Positions 12,001 to 27,000 of a stretch of DNA of 64,000 bases are shown here, piece by piece. The stretch is from positions 23,885,001 through 23,949,000 of the forward strand of contig JALJCS010000010.1 of NCBI GenBank assembly GCA_023055355.1, in the 5' to 3' direction. How positions within the stretch are numbered: the first letter of the stretch is position 1; each line of letters begins with the position of its first letter. This stretch comes from Agelaius tricolor. Taxonomy: Eukaryota > Chordata > Aves > Passeriformes > Icteridae. Under the pieces are notes generated by a model. That model saw nothing but the letters and a program-made list of their open reading frames with translations. It searched no databases and was not told the origin of the DNA. Position numbers and translations under genes: made by a program.

Positions 12001-15000
12001 GACGTCTGTGTCTGTCCATTCATTTGTTGGTTTTGGGGCTGGTTTTTTTTTTTTTTGTTTCATTCCCACCCCCACTTAAAAGCAGTTCTGTTTCCCTTCT
12101 GCCTTGCACATCATCACCATTGAGCAGAGCTCCTGTGGGCAGCAGCAGTCAGAGCCCAGCACAGTGAAATGCTATCGGTGCCTGTCATGGGCCTGCCTCT
12201 CTGTTGCCTTCCCATGGAATGTGGAGGAGATGAGAGAAAACAGGAGGGAGATGAAACAGGGGTCACAGCCAGCCCTGGAGCCTAGAAAGGGCTCTCCTTG
12301 CCATTTCAGTATCTAAATCACCTGCAAGCCTCCAGCTGTGTGGTTTCTATATTTTTTTGGTAGAGGAAGGAGTAAGTAAACTCTCTCTTACAGCAAGTGA
12401 ATTTACAGAATAGGAAAAAAGATTATATGATTTCCTTGTAGAAAAAAAATTGCTTAACTCCCATTTCACTGGTAGCGTAAGCAAAATTTATGTAAATATT
12501 TGCTTCATTCCTCCTTAAGCTTCCTGCTTTATTTTAAAAATGTATTAGATACATTTCAGATAGCTCTGTAGCTACTTAGTTTGAATAGGCAATGAGAGCA
12601 TTCTCAGCTGTGTGTGCAGCAGCAGCAGATGGTTTAAGCATTCTCATCTGCAGCTAATACAGCAATCAGTCACAGCCCGGCTGTGTTACAGGCTGACTTC
12701 AGCTCTCTGCAGAAGGCAGGGCTGTTCTGCAGGCAGGAATGTGTTTACACTTGGCAGTGCAACCTGAAAATACTGGTTCTTTTTCATACCCTTCTTGCTT
12801 TTCTGTCCTCCCCGGAGCTCCCTGTGAACTTCGTGTCACACAGTTTAACAAAAGGAGTCTTACTAAGTCTATAATTCATCGGTATTAGTTGCCAGGTGAC
12901 GTTTGGGATTGATCTGATGAGGTGTTGCTCCCTGGGCATGGTGAACCATGCAGGACATGGTGTGTCAGGTAGTTGGCTCTGGCTGTTGAGTCAGTGCAAT
13001 TATGCTGGTCAGGGTGCCATGTTTCCTGTTTGGGTGAGTCACCTTCTTTGGAGGAGGGAGCTGTTGGCCCTGCACAGCACTAGGAGGGAGATCTGTCCCG
13101 CTAGATGTGTGTTGGATTTCCAGCTTTAACTTCTGCTCTAAACTCTTCAGCAGTGCCATTATGTGCAATTATTTTGGGGAGCATAGTGTACATGTGTAGG
13201 TTTTTCAATCTGCCAAGTATAGCTTTTTCACATGCTGTTGTACACAGTATAAGTCAAGCCATTATTTTGGCTTCTTGTCCAGTATATAGCTTATAATTAG
13301 CATTAGTAGGTGAGGCAGTAACTTGTCCTCCCATGTGACAGTTGCTGAAATGTCACCCATGAATAGATTTTTGAGAATTAGGTAGAGCTGACTGATGTTG
13401 GGACACATCAGACAGCTCTGCTGTTGCTGCACTTGAGTCATCAAAAGAAAATGCCTGAAAGCCAACAATATTTATTTTGTCTCTCCCCTTCCTGCCCCAA
13501 GTAAACATCACACACAGCTGAGTGCCAGAGTCTTCAGCTATGATTTGTGCCTCTCTGGCTGATTGTCATTGGCTGACCTACTAATGTGTGAATTAAGTGT
13601 TTGTCTGGACAGGATGAAAATCTAGTGAAGTGGTTTGCTAGTATGTTTATTTTTCCTTTAAGTAGACAATGCTGTCTTGAAGATTTGGTTTAAATAAGGT
13701 ACTACAGGATGTTTCTGTTGTTCAAAACTGACATTTTGCATTACAGACTTTGAGCAAAACAATCTTCAGCAAGCACAGAAAGCTATGAATTGTGAAAGAT
13801 GTGAATTAGATTGTTTTAACAAACTACTTGTTATTCCAAGATGGTCTTCACACTTTCTTTTTTGTTCTTTCTGGGAGATTTCTTTATTGATAATTCAGTG
13901 AAATTAATTTATTTTTCAGCATTGGCTGGACAACACCAAAAGCATTAAAAAGCAAGTTAAAAGTAAGTGTCCTTTCCATTTTCTCTTGGGACATTGTATT
14001 TAACATACAGAAAGCACAGCCAGTTGAAATGGGTGGTGGGGGCAGTGTCCTTCGAGGGGGTGAGGGTGACAAGTGACAAAAGCCCAGCATGGTGCTACTG
14101 ATTGTTTAATGGCATCTTCCCTCTGTAGCTCATACTACCTTATTCTTAATTAAAGATGTTATGGGCTCATTAATTATAGTTGAAGTGGAGTCAAGGCAGC
14201 TGAAGATGTTCTAGGGTTATGGAGCATTTTCCTGGCTGTAGGAAAACTTGTCTTGGAACCTCATGCATGGGGCAGTCCTGCATGCTTGAATCTGTGTCCA
14301 GTCCACCAAGTCCTCCTCACCTGCTGCACAAGGCTTCAGTGTGGCCTGGTTGTGGCAGTGATGTGTGCCTGGTGAAGATGTTGTTTAGCAGTTGCCTTGC
14401 TCTGCTCTGTGGGAAGTCTTCAGGGATTTGTGGTGTTGTTTTAATACAAGAGAGGTTTTGGAAGCAGCGAGAGGGAGAAAATTCCTCCTGTCAAATGCAA
14501 GAATCAGCAGAGCGATGCACATTTTTAAAGAGCTATTAATCCACCCTTTTGCTGAATTAACTCTTTGGTTTCCAGAAGAGATGTTTCTTCTGTAGAAGAG
14601 TCTCTTAAATTCCCACAAAGTATGTCTAAACTTCTGTGGAATAGCAGGGCCTGAGTTGTCAGCAGTGAGTATTTCCCAGAGCCCTGGGAAGGTGTTGCAG
14701 AGACCAACAGTGTGCCTGAAGGTTTAGTCAACTGTAGAGCCAAGATGCTTAGCTTTTGTGGTGATTGATAGAGCCCTTAAATATAGTGATTAACCTGGAT
14801 TCACATGCTCTTGGCAGGAAGAATCACATTAATGTGATATGATCATTGGCTTGTCTTGTAACACATAAAACTGTTTTGTGTGCATATTTAAGTGTCCTTT
14901 CACCCTGATGTTCCTCATGGATTTCCCTGGCATAAAGGAATTCCTGTCTTAAGACCTTGTGTAGAACATAACCAACCAATTTCAGTCAAGTTTTGTGATG

Positions 15001-18000
15001 TGATTCTGTGTAATAAATAAATAAATAACCTGTCTTATCCTGTAACTGTCCTGCTGTCTTGCATGAATTCTGCTTTGCAGTTGGCCCCCCATATTGTCTG
15101 CATTTTCGTGTAAAGTTTTACTCATCAGAGCCCAACAATCTACGTGAAGAGCTAACAAGGTAAGAGGGATTTTGTGTGTGAGAGGGGGACCCAAATAAGG
15201 CTAGGGAAATGTTTTCCATAGCATTTATTTAAACAATTTGGAAAATTCTTTAGAACTGGTTACTTACTTTATTTTTTGTAAATGTAGTTTTCTTTTTGTA
15301 AAGTGGCTATTTTGTGTGTGGAAATAAATGTGCTGTGACACAGAGAGATCTAAATATTTACATATTACTTAATGCATCATTTTTCATTAGGCAATTTTGG
15401 CAACTGATCTGAGTAGCTTATACACGATGGACAGAGGTTTTCACTGAAGAGAACAGACATCATTCCTCTGTCTTTTTTTTTTTCTTAAGCTGTTAGTTTG
15501 AACTGCATGCAATCATCCTGTCTCCAGGCAGAAAAGCATTGAATTGCAAGTTAGAGGTTCTCTTTGAAAAAAGGAATTTCAGTTAGCATTTCATTGCATG
15601 TGTGGTCCTCAAAGAGCTTATGGAAAGGGAAAGTAATATTTTACTGCCATGTTGAGCTGAGTTAACACTACTATAGGTGTAGGTTTGTAGTATCAGGTGA
15701 GCAGCAGTTCCTCTTGATTAAAGCATTTCACAAATCCATTCATAGAACTGCATTTCTGAATGGGCTGAGACAAGGAGGGGAGCTTTGAAAAGGAGCACAA
15801 CCTACCACCTGTCAGGAGTATAAATCTGTTGTAAGAGACAGCACTTCCTTGCGTTGTTACTGCTGCTGATCCCTTTTGGAGAGTAAACAAAGTTATGTTT
15901 TCATGATAGCTGTAGACATTTCATACCTCAGCCATTTGTAAGGGTGTGAAGTGCATTTGTTTGTTGTTCAGGTTTATGTCTGTGTGGATCTTCAATCTGC
16001 ACTTTAGCCAAATCCCTTGGAGTGCTACCAGGAAGATTATAGTAGCATTACTCCTTCCAGCCATATGTACCCTGTGCAGCTTCATATTTACATGTGGTAA
16101 CATAATGTGGTAACTGCCGCTTTTTAATGCTTTCCCGCTGATCTGGGAAGAATGTTTTACCTCCCCATACATGTTCCTGAATAATCATTTAACTGTCTTT
16201 AAAACCAGCAACTGCAGACAAAATTCAGACCTGTATCTGTATCTACTACTATGGAACGTTTTCATCCATTTTGACTTGAGTTCTGCCAGTCAGGCCTTGC
16301 TGTGCAGGTTTTAGCTGGGCAGACCTGAAACCTGAGGGCTTTTAAACACTGTCTGCCTGCTTAGCTAATCCCCCAGAACAGGAGAGCAGCAAGTTGTCCT
16401 TCTGTCTTGAGACAGTGTGACACCTTGAAATAGCAGAAGCAGTGCTTTGCTGTGGGTTATAGGTGTCACTGGCAGGGGCTTTCCCAGGGTTCTACCTTTA
16501 AACAGCAGGACACCCAGCTGGAGCTTTTCAGCTTCCACAGGTGCAGCTTGCTCATGATCTCAGCCAGTGGTCATGTAGCACAGCACGGGAAGTGCTTGAA
16601 TTGTGTGGAAGTGTTATGTGGCTGATAAGCACAGACTGGTCATACCCACTACACACTGGAGGCCTGTGTTCATTTTCATATCTGAGGTCAGTACCAACCA
16701 AATTTATTCCCCGTGCAGAGGCTAGTGTTCAAAAGGTTTTGGTTAATAAATGATTTGGCTAAGTATTTGTGGAGTTCTGTGAAACCTGTAGGAAAAATAC
16801 CTGCACCTGTTTTGTGTCTGTGTTTGAAAGAGTGAGGAGACACAGGCACATGTTGAAGCAGAAGTTATGTGTAAGGTTTCTCTACTAGAAACCTCTACTA
16901 GAGGTTTCTCTAGGAATCTCTACTAGAAGGAATCTCTGCTAGAATTCAGACTGGATACCATGGTGGATGCCAATGTTATATACTTGATCAGAGCTCTTCT
17001 CTTGTTAAAGGAAAGCTGTGTACCATAATGGAGCAAAGGGCTGCTCTTCAGAGATATTGGTTCAGAATACTTGGTATTGCACACCAAAGGGATTCTTAGT
17101 CAATATTTGCCCCATTTCTAAGCAAAAAGAGTAGAGAATATGCAAGGCAGTGTAGGAAAGTTGGCTCTGAAGGGTAAACAAGTTGAAAAGGCTGCAGCCT
17201 GCTATTTATTTTTAGTCACTTTGCAGTCAGCGTTCCAGGTTAGATTTTAACTAAGCAATCCATTGTAGAAATATTTTTTTTCAAGACTCAAAAATAACCA
17301 TTCTTTTATGGGGTTGGTATGTGTATGAATAATGAAGGAAATGTGGAAGATGCAAGTTGTTCTTTGCTCAAGTAGAATCAGAAGAGAAAAAAAAATAGTT
17401 ACTTCAGTACCCTGTTTATTTTTCCATGCAACACTGTAGTTCAGCTTTTGACAACTTGTACTTTTGGGTTTGCTTCATTTGAAATGCCTGCAAAACACAC
17501 AAACCCAACTGATGAAGCCTTGAGAGGTAACAGTGCAGTTTCTTTCATCTTGGAAACCCATATTAAGAGTAGAAAACATTTTTATTTGTCAAGCTCTAAC
17601 TTACTCCTGTTGACTGAGTGACACATAAGCACTATTACTCAATGACTTATTTCTTATTTAATCCTACAGGTATTTATTTGTTCTGCAGCTGAAACTGGAT
17701 ATTCTTAATGGAAAGTAAGCAGCCTTTTAAACCATTACAGTGTGTTTAGCATAGAGTTTATTACATTTATATTTGAATAATTAATAAGTTTTGCTTAATA
17801 GTGTAATGTTATTTTTTTTCTCAAAAATACTATTTTCTATGCATGAATATCAGGAGAGGAATGCTTAAATAATGTATTGCTTATCTCCTGATAATTTTCT
17901 GAAAACCTACCAATACTTTTTAATTTTCCTATCCCAGACATTTGCAGTTTCTTACTGTCAGTTACATAAGTTGTCTGCTAATGGTGTCAGTTCAGGTTTT

Positions 18001-21000
18001 AACAGTGCATTTCTCTTTTGGCAGATTGGAATGTCCTTTTGACACTGCTGTCCAGTTGGCAGCTTATAACATGCAAGGTGAGTAGATGCAAGAAGGGAAG
18101 GGTAAAGTTGCACGAACAGTTTTGTGTAGACTCTTATTAATTGTTTAAAAAGTCTGTCATTGTTATGTCCATAAAATAGACTCTGCCCAGCCATTAGTGA
18201 TCCTGTGTGAAATGCAGATCTTTTAGATTGTACTTGTGCTTGAGAGTATGTACAGAAAATTGCTCAGTTCCTCAGGAAACAACAAGGAGGTTCTGAACAT
18301 AAACAGCTTTGCCCTAAAGTTGTTTTCTCAGGTGCTTATGTGCAAATCTGTCCACTTTCACAGAAGATACGAGGCCTGCAGCCTTCCTGAATCACTTTGG
18401 TGTAGTAACACAGCTCACTTCTTTTTCATCATATAGATTCTGTCAAGTGTTGTCTTTGTTGTCAGATAAATCAGATAAAAATTGGTTTTGTTTGCACTGT
18501 GTATAAAATACCAGCTTTTGATTTCATCTTATTTGTAGGAACATCTTAATGCCCTATGTCTCCTGCTTGTACTTGAGCATTCCAGGTTGCCAGGTTGAGC
18601 TGCACTTGTTAGGATTTCAGATTCTTCTTTGGCCACAAGATGTGACTCTTTTTTTCCTCAGCTATACAGCACTGTGTTTGAATCATTTGAGATTTTATTA
18701 ATCAGCTGTCTTTAACTTTTGATTCCAGATAAGAATGTGTTGTTTGCATGAGGGTGTGATGTTAACAAATGTGGAGTTTCCTATGGTTTCAAGCAGAGGA
18801 GCTCACAAAAGAAAGAGGGGAGGCTTGAAGTGTTAGAAATGCCTGATGGAGTAGGCTTTTGGGTCCTTATTTGAGGGTATAGATATATAGATATACGGCT
18901 TTATTCTAGCCAATTCATGTGCCATGTGTTTGAGCCACACAAATTCTCCACACAACATTTATCTCATGCATCTGCTGTACTTACTCTGCATGAGGTAGGA
19001 CTAAGTCACTGAAATTTGGTCTCTTACAAGTATTTTTGAAAACACTTTCTTCTTTTCATGCAGGAAGTGCTAATGGCCCTAAATCATGTGTAGGTATGAG
19101 ATTTGGGACTAAACTGTGAAGACACTTGCCTTTTTAACCTGCTCTTTTGTGTGGAAGGAAAGCAGTTAGAATACATTCCACACTTAAAATATTAGCATTG
19201 TTAGAGCCTTAAGATACAGGTTCAGTAAATAAGATTTTGGAAGAACAAAGTGTTTTAATTAGGCCATATATCCACTGCTTTTTGTGGTGGTCTTTTCTTT
19301 CCTCTCTCCACAATGAGGCCTGTAGCAGGGCTTTAATCTTACTGTCTGACAGCTGTGTACTTTTATTTAAATCAGCTGGAACCTAAGCTGGCTTTGACAG
19401 CATTCCTTTGAACAGAGGCAGGCATTTTAGTGGGAGTAAATTATTATAGAACTACAGACTTCCTCAGTCAGCATTAAAAAAAAAAAAGAAAAAGGGGGTA
19501 AAAAGACTGTTATTATGCTTGCAGCATTCAGAATCCAAGAAATGGAGTTTTCTATCAGTAAAATAGTACATTTTTGTAAAGGTTTCTAATTGTCAATTTC
19601 AGCATTTAGATATTTATTTGTCTTTAAAACCAAACAGCACAGATGTTAGCATGGGAGATGGAGTTGTATTTTTGATGTGGCAAACCCCTTGACTGGTATG
19701 TTCTTGTATGTTTTCTACATAGCATCTCTGGATGTAGGAGAAAGACCACAAAAATAAATTTAATATTTTAGACAAACTAGAAAAGTGTGCAGAAATTCTT
19801 CTGTCTGCAGAAACTTCCACTGTTTTTGTTGAGAACAGTGCCTGACAGTGTTGTTCTTTTGTAGCTGAACTTGGAGACTATGATCCTGCTGAACATGTCC
19901 CTGAGCTGGTGTCTGAGTTCAGATTTGTTCCCACTCAGACTGAAGAGATGGAATTAGCTGTTTTTGAGAAGTGGAAGGAATGCAGGTACTAGATCTTCCA
20001 GTTTGTACTCAATGCTGTTTGCACTGATTTTTCTGAGAAGAGAATCTATTAAAAAGATACTGCTGATGCTTCTTCTGTGGCCTTGTTCAGAGATAGAATT
20101 TTAATATGGCTCTGTCCTATTTTGTAAAAGAATATAATGTGATAAATGAAGCTTTTCAAAGGTCTGAGTAAAATGATGAGGTACAAAATCTTGAAAAACA
20201 GTAATTTTTGCAGCAGCACTTTCAGATTAAAACTTTAAAAAGTGACCTTGATCTTCAATAAAGTGAACAGGTGTCACCAGTGTTTCCATTTTTCACAACT
20301 TTCAGGTAGTTCTTTTCCTCTTTCCTCATTTACCAGTTTTTTCTTTCTGTGCTTTTTCTGGCATCTACCTAACAGCAAAAATTTTATTTCAGGGGCCAAA
20401 CTCCAGCACAGGCTGAAACTAACTACTTAAACAAAGCTAAGTGGCTGGAAATGTATGGTGTAGACATGCACATAGTCAAGGTATGTTTAACCACAGCATG
20501 GTGACCTTTGGAAATGATAGTGTTAGTTTTGTGTTGCATTTCAACACTGGTTCTGCTTTGATGGGGGAAAGAAAAGGAATATTGTTCTCCTGCAATCCAT
20601 GTAATAAGTGAGCTGGCTTTGTGTCAACATTCCACTCTTTGGTATATGTGTCTAGAAGGTATAACTTGAGTCCAGGCATATCTGCTGTATGTTAAATGTG
20701 TGATTGATGTGGAAGTTGTACTACAATTTGTATTTAGACTTAGGAATTCTGTGAAAAATCACAGTAATTCAAATTTGCTGGGGTGTAGTCAGCTACCAGC
20801 TGAAGAACTACAAATAAGCATAGATCTCCTGTGGAGACACAAGTGCAGCAAATGCATAAGGGTGTCTTTATTACACAGACAGATCTAGAAACTTTAATAT
20901 TCCTCTTTTGTCAGCCTTATTGAAGGACTGCAAACAAGGAAAATCCATTGCATGAGATCATCAAAATATAAGAATTTTGTTGTATAAGATAACAGACGTG

Positions 21001-24000
21001 TGTGTAATTATAACACTTTGCTTGGACAAACAAATTACATTAATCACTCTAGTAAATTGGATAGAGGGTCAAACACCAAAATGAATCTAATTTTTATTTT
21101 GTGTCAATTAGGCAAGAGATGGCAATGATTACAGCCTGGGACTAACACCTACAGGAGTTCTTGTCTTTGAAGGAGACACAAAGATTGGTTTGTTTTTCTG
21201 GTAAGCTCTCTGATTGTACACTAAAATCTGTTCTCGATTTTGGTTCTTTTTTTTCTTTTATGATAGCAAAAAAAAAGTTGTTTGGGTTGTGAGAGCACCA
21301 TGAATATGAGGTACTTTATCAGTAAGTTACTGAAAGTTAGACATAACCTGCAATTTCTGTTCATCTGGCAGGCCAAAGATAACAAGGCTTGACTTCAAGA
21401 AGAACAAACTGACTCTGGTTGTTGTGGAAGATGATGAACAGGTAGATAAATATCTGTTTAGTTAAATCTCAGTCTTGATTATACACTGCTAGTGTACATA
21501 CTCCTAATCTTTCCTTATATTTAAGTTTTAAGAATTAATGTGGATGCCTGAAAGATTTTTGATTGTGGCTTGTGGGGGAAGGACAGAAATGAAGGGACAT
21601 AAGTAAAAGATAAACTTTTCTGTCATCCGTTTTTTAAAAAGAGAATGCCTGGTGAAACTAGAGCAGGTACTTTGGAAACAGCATGCATTGCACAACAAAG
21701 TTTTAAAAAAAATTCCACATACCACATTTAGTAGAATGAATTACTTAAGCAGGTTTCAGAATTGTTTCTGTGGGGAAGAAATTGCATATACCTGAGACAA
21801 TTAAAAAAGTGAGCATTGGTAATTTGAGAAGATTAGATTTGGAAATGAAACCATGTTAGCCTCATGAGCAAGTACCTTCCTGTTGTAATAGTATCTTTAA
21901 TTTGTAGTTATTCAGAGGTTTGGCTTGTTAAATATAGGGACTCCAGCCTTTTCCAACTTTAGACTATATAGCACTTGTTCATTATAGCTTCTGCAAATGT
22001 TGATTTTCCTGCCTAAAACATTTTTTTAAATATTTATTAGGAATCATAAAAACCAAATTTTATTTGGCTTGCATGGAATTTTAGCTTGCACTTATTCCAG
22101 CCCCTTGTAAGTTGTCAGTGTGCTTTGTGTGCTTTAAGGGAAAGGAGCAGGAGCACACTTTTGTCTTTAGACTGGATCATCCCAAGGCCTGCAAACACTT
22201 GTGGAAGTGTGCAGTGGAGCACCACGCCTTCTTCCGGCTCCGGGGGCCTGTCCAGAAAAGCTCCAGTCGGTCTGGCTTCATTCGCCTGGGCTCTCGCTTC
22301 CGGTACAGGTCAGTGTCACTGGCACTTGGCACACACCTCCTGGCATTCCTTCCTTTCCTGGATGCTGGGGTTTAGCCCCATTATCAGCTTTCTCTGTGGC
22401 TTTTGGCAATATTACTCTAAGCTTTATTCTCTCCTAGAATTTTCAACTTCTCCCAAAATTCGTGCAGTGAGATCACAGAAATATGCAAAGGGCACACATG
22501 CTTTTGTCAGCAATTTAGTATTTAAAAAGTCGTTGCTTCTGCCATTTGTCTTGGGGAAATGGGGTGAAGAAGAGTGTTTCTAAAACTCTTACCCTCTTTT
22601 GTGAAAGGTCTTTTGAGGTGTGAAGTTTGGGATGTTTTTTTAGAACTGACATGAGATAGCTATGAAGTTTAAGTAGAAGTGTGATGTTTTTATGAACATT
22701 ATCTCTATTCGATCATTAAAAATAAGTGATTTATTTTACTGCTTTGCACTCTTACATGGCATTTTTAGTGGGAAAACAGAATATCAAACCACAAAGACCA
22801 ACAAAGCCAGGAGATCAGCATCCTTTGAAAGAAGGCCCAGCAAGAGATACTCAAGACGAACCCTGCAAATGAAAGGTAAAAGAACTTCCATTCTGAGAAG
22901 TAGAATCCAATGTGAGAATCAGGTAATCATCTCCTTTAAAATTTTTGGGTAGGAATTCTCCTGTAGCTGTTTGCCCTTCTCTTGAATTTTCAAAATTAAA
23001 ATAGTTTTAAAATTTTTTTAAATTTTAATTTATTTTTTAATTTTTAATTTTTTTTTAATTAAAGCCATGTTTGCCTTCAAATACTTGCTTAAATCTGGCT
23101 TTGGTTTGCTTTTCAGATTTTTTATTTTATTTTCCAATTTAGATTTTGTTTTTCACACATTATACACGAGATTTGTGCAACTTTTGCTCTTTTGGTTCAG
23201 CTTTTGCTCTTTTGGTTGCCTACTCTTCGGCCGTGCTAGGCTATTTTTATTTATCATATAATTAATGTTTAATTGGTAACCTAATTATAAATTAAATTTT
23301 AATTAATGCTTTATATTTTTGCAGCATACACTGCTAAACCGGAAGAAACAAGGTAAGATGCATTCCAGTGTTTGAATTTCTGTCTTTGGTGTTTGGCACC
23401 TGTACTTCAGCACATGCAGAAGGAGGATATAGTGTTGGAGTCTTAACTGTGGTTTTGCTGTGGGTATTGTTTGCTTTATATAAAAGTTAATGTCCAAAGC
23501 AAAGCTTCTATGTTGCTGCACACAGACAATTTTGCCAGATTTGTTTACTAGCTAGCAAAGAAGTTTGTTTATTACTAGCTGTGATTCTTGCTGGATATGA
23601 GCTGTAGTTGATGTGCTGCCATGTAAAGAGATCAGGTAAAAGTTTGTGACTGAAATACCTCATTCAGTGAAGGTCAAAACCAGGGAAAAGACAGTAAAAT
23701 CAGTCTTTTTGAGATAAGTTGATGGGTTTATATTCTGTGTTACACTTGCATTTATTTTCATGCATGATCAACATTGAAAGGGAAACCTTTTGCTTCTTTA
23801 TTTCTCTACCAAAAGTTCCTGGATCTGTAGGTTCATACTTGCTGTTGCAATGTAAATTACTCATATGTATCTGAATCATATGATTTTCATACCCTTCCTT
23901 GAGGGAAGAGAGGAAACCAGGTTAAAAGGAGCTGCCTGGTAGTGAAGAAACTTAGGTCACTCAGTTCCGGTTTCTGTCCTTTGCCTTAATAACTTGTGAA

Positions 24001-27000
24001 CACTTCAATGATCAGTTGCAACCAAATTATTTTTTAAAAAGTAGGTATTCATAGATACTGAGCACCATGGAATGCCAAAATAACATTTCAGAACAACAGA
24101 CTTAATGCAGCCCAACATTTTCTGTCTGTAGTAGCAGGGCTGGTTCTTTCATGAGAGCAGGAGAAGTCTGGAAGTGGGGGGACAAGGCTGCAGTGTGACT
24201 TCCTGTATTGTTTTTAATTTCTATACAATGGGAAAATACTCTGCAAACCTGGGTGTCATTAAGATCTTCTGCATGCAAAATGTGCCTATTTGATTGGTGC
24301 TCTTGTCACACTGTGTTGTTGTGCCCTTCCCTGAGTTTCAGATTGCTTAGGTCATTCTGAGGGTGGGAAGAGAAACTTCATGTGCAGTTTCTCCTCCTGA
24401 TAAGACTGCAGTCTCCTGATCTGCACTTAGGTGTGGCAGTGTTGTGTCTCCACAGCAAGCTATGCCATTTCTGAAACTCTACACTTCAGTGTTGCTAATT
24501 GAAATGCATCATGAAAGATGTATGTTGTTCCCTTCTTTGTGTTAACCCAGCACAGGAGAATGTGCTAGTCAGAAGACACTCCATAATATTTCTGAAAATT
24601 CTGGGGTAGCCTCCACATTTGCTCAATAGAGAAAGGGTGAAGGGAGAAACAGGCAAGGAACAGCTTGTTCAGTGTTGACATAATGGTGTTTTAAATAAAA
24701 TAATTCTAAAGAGTCACTGAAGTAAATACAGAAATCTATTTGAATTGTCAGCTTGCCAGGTTGGATAGCTGTTATCCAGACCATAAATCAGAAAATTAGC
24801 AGGTCGTAAAAGATGGGAACCTTTTTTAAAAGGCTAGAAGTCTGGGGAAAAAATTTGCTTTGCATAAAATCTATAATGCATAATTACTGCTTTTAAGTCT
24901 CTCAGAAATGTGCAATGTCTCTTGCAGGTTCAGAAATCATCAAGAATAGGGATATGGGTCTTATTTAATTCATCAAATATAGTAAATATTTAATAACATA
25001 AAATTATTATTAATGCTATGCTGAGATGCTGTGCATGTAAATTTGAATAGCTGCTTTTAAGTCCTTTAGAGGTTGTATGCAGAAGAACCTCTTTAATTTT
25101 TCTGATAAACTCTTGTGATGTGAAACGTCAAATCAGGAGGGTTCTAGTTATGGAACAAACATAATATCTACAGCGTGTAGGTGAGCTTTTCACAATGTCA
25201 CATTTTGCTGGGTGTTTTAACTAGAACTGCATCATTTTTGCTTTAGAAGTGCCACATCTTACTGCTGAATCAGGAAGACTTTAAACCAAATGGGTTTAGG
25301 AAAGGAAGAGTTAAAAACAGATGAGTTGCAGATAAACTACAGCTTGAACAAAAGAAAACTAACTTGATACCCTTTGTGAAAAGAGATGAGTACTTTGGAA
25401 ATATCTTAGACTGTTTCATTCTGAAAGTCCTTACAGTTCTACCAGCCTGCAAAAGCAGTTTGTTGATCTGATTCAGTTTTAAATTCTTCTTGTCTTTCAG
25501 TGCTGCAAACAATGCTGTTATCAGCCAAACTAATGGATCACAAGTAAGAACTCTCATTCTTTCTAAAGGCAATTTTCATGTGTCTCAACAGATTTGAAGA
25601 TTTTGTTATTTGTTCTTGAAATCCAGTGATTGACCAATTGAATGTTACAGTTAACTATTAACTATGTACAGTGCTGGAAAAGACTGGGCGTAGATATCCA
25701 GTGCAAGGGAAATAAGGGAAGAAAATGGCCTTGCTTTAGCTTTGTGCTTAAGAAGAAGCGTGGATATGTTTTGTTCACTTTAATGTGTCATCACTTCATT
25801 AATGTGTGTATAATAACTTGTCTGTATTCTGTCTCTAAAGAGCTGGAATGCAAAGCCAAACCTACCTGTCCTAACAGCGGTTCCTTCTGCACCAGTCTTA
25901 GTGGAAATAGAAAACCTCCCAAGGAGCCCAGGAGCCAGCCAGCAAGATAAGAAGTGGTATGTTAAGCTTTTTCTGGGAAATGAATTCTGGTTACTTATGC
26001 ATGATTCAAGTAGCTTTTCCTTTATCTGTGCTTAAATAAGCTGCCATCCTTGTATCTCTAATATAAGTTGACAATCAAGTTAGGGATGATGCAGCTGATT
26101 TCTTCCAATGAATTGTGAGTGCAGAGGTGAGGACAACAGGCTTAGTCACTGCCAACCAAAAGAAAATTTCTTCAGGGGTGGGGCTAAAGGATTTAAGGAG
26201 GAATAGCATTTTAAAGTCTTGGAGAGAGTTGGGTCCTTCTCTTTGCCATAAGCATGTAACTCTTTGCTTGGTATCATGGGGTCCAAGGACTTAACCTTGA
26301 TCCTTAGATAATACAGAACCTTGTAAACTGATATCCTTGTGAATTGTCTTTTGAACCTTCTGAAATAGGCAAGCTGACTTTTCTCATGAGCTTGTGTAGA
26401 ATGGGTGCTTGAGGAAAATTACACAAGCTGAAGATAAGAGCTTTGATTTCATGTAATCAGATATTTGTTTTATGGATTAGATGCATCTCAAAATGAAGAG
26501 GATTTGTTTGAAGATAAATGACATGTACATTTATCTTTTCTTAAACTAATTCTACATTGCAAAGCTATTTTCAGTCCAAAAATTGGCATATATCAACCCA
26601 GTACTTGTGCACAGATGAACTTAACCTCTTTGGCTTCTCTTGCCTATGGCTTCTCCAAGAAGGGAAATTCTGGCTTCTGCCAGACTCATCAGTCATGGTG
26701 GAATGGAATGACACCAAAGCTCTTATCCTAAGCAGTTTCAGCCCTCAAGAGAAAGGGTTTTTCTCCCATTGTCAGGCATATGAATCTGCTTTGCTTCAGT
26801 ATCTCTTACAAGTAGATGGTGCCTGTTTCTAACAGTGCTGTGACAAATGTACTTCAATTGTGTAAATTGTATTAATTTAAAGACTTCTAATACTATCAAT
26901 TTTGAATGATAAAGGGGATGGTAATTCTGCTTTGAGTTGCATTTTATTGACATTTCAATCAGAACATATGATGATAAATGCTGTTTTTCTTTCTTTTACC

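Larger units (their letters stand above)
13963..25840. other. EPB41L5 introns between the FERM-region exons
   Basis: Compact introns (171 bases to about 2.5 kb). Noted: an (AATA)-type run at about 15010-15027, a local palindromic duplication at 16875-16945, and an almost pure A/T tract at about 22985-23062 before the 28-base exon. Nothing else recognised outside the listed exons. Confidence 0.75.
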
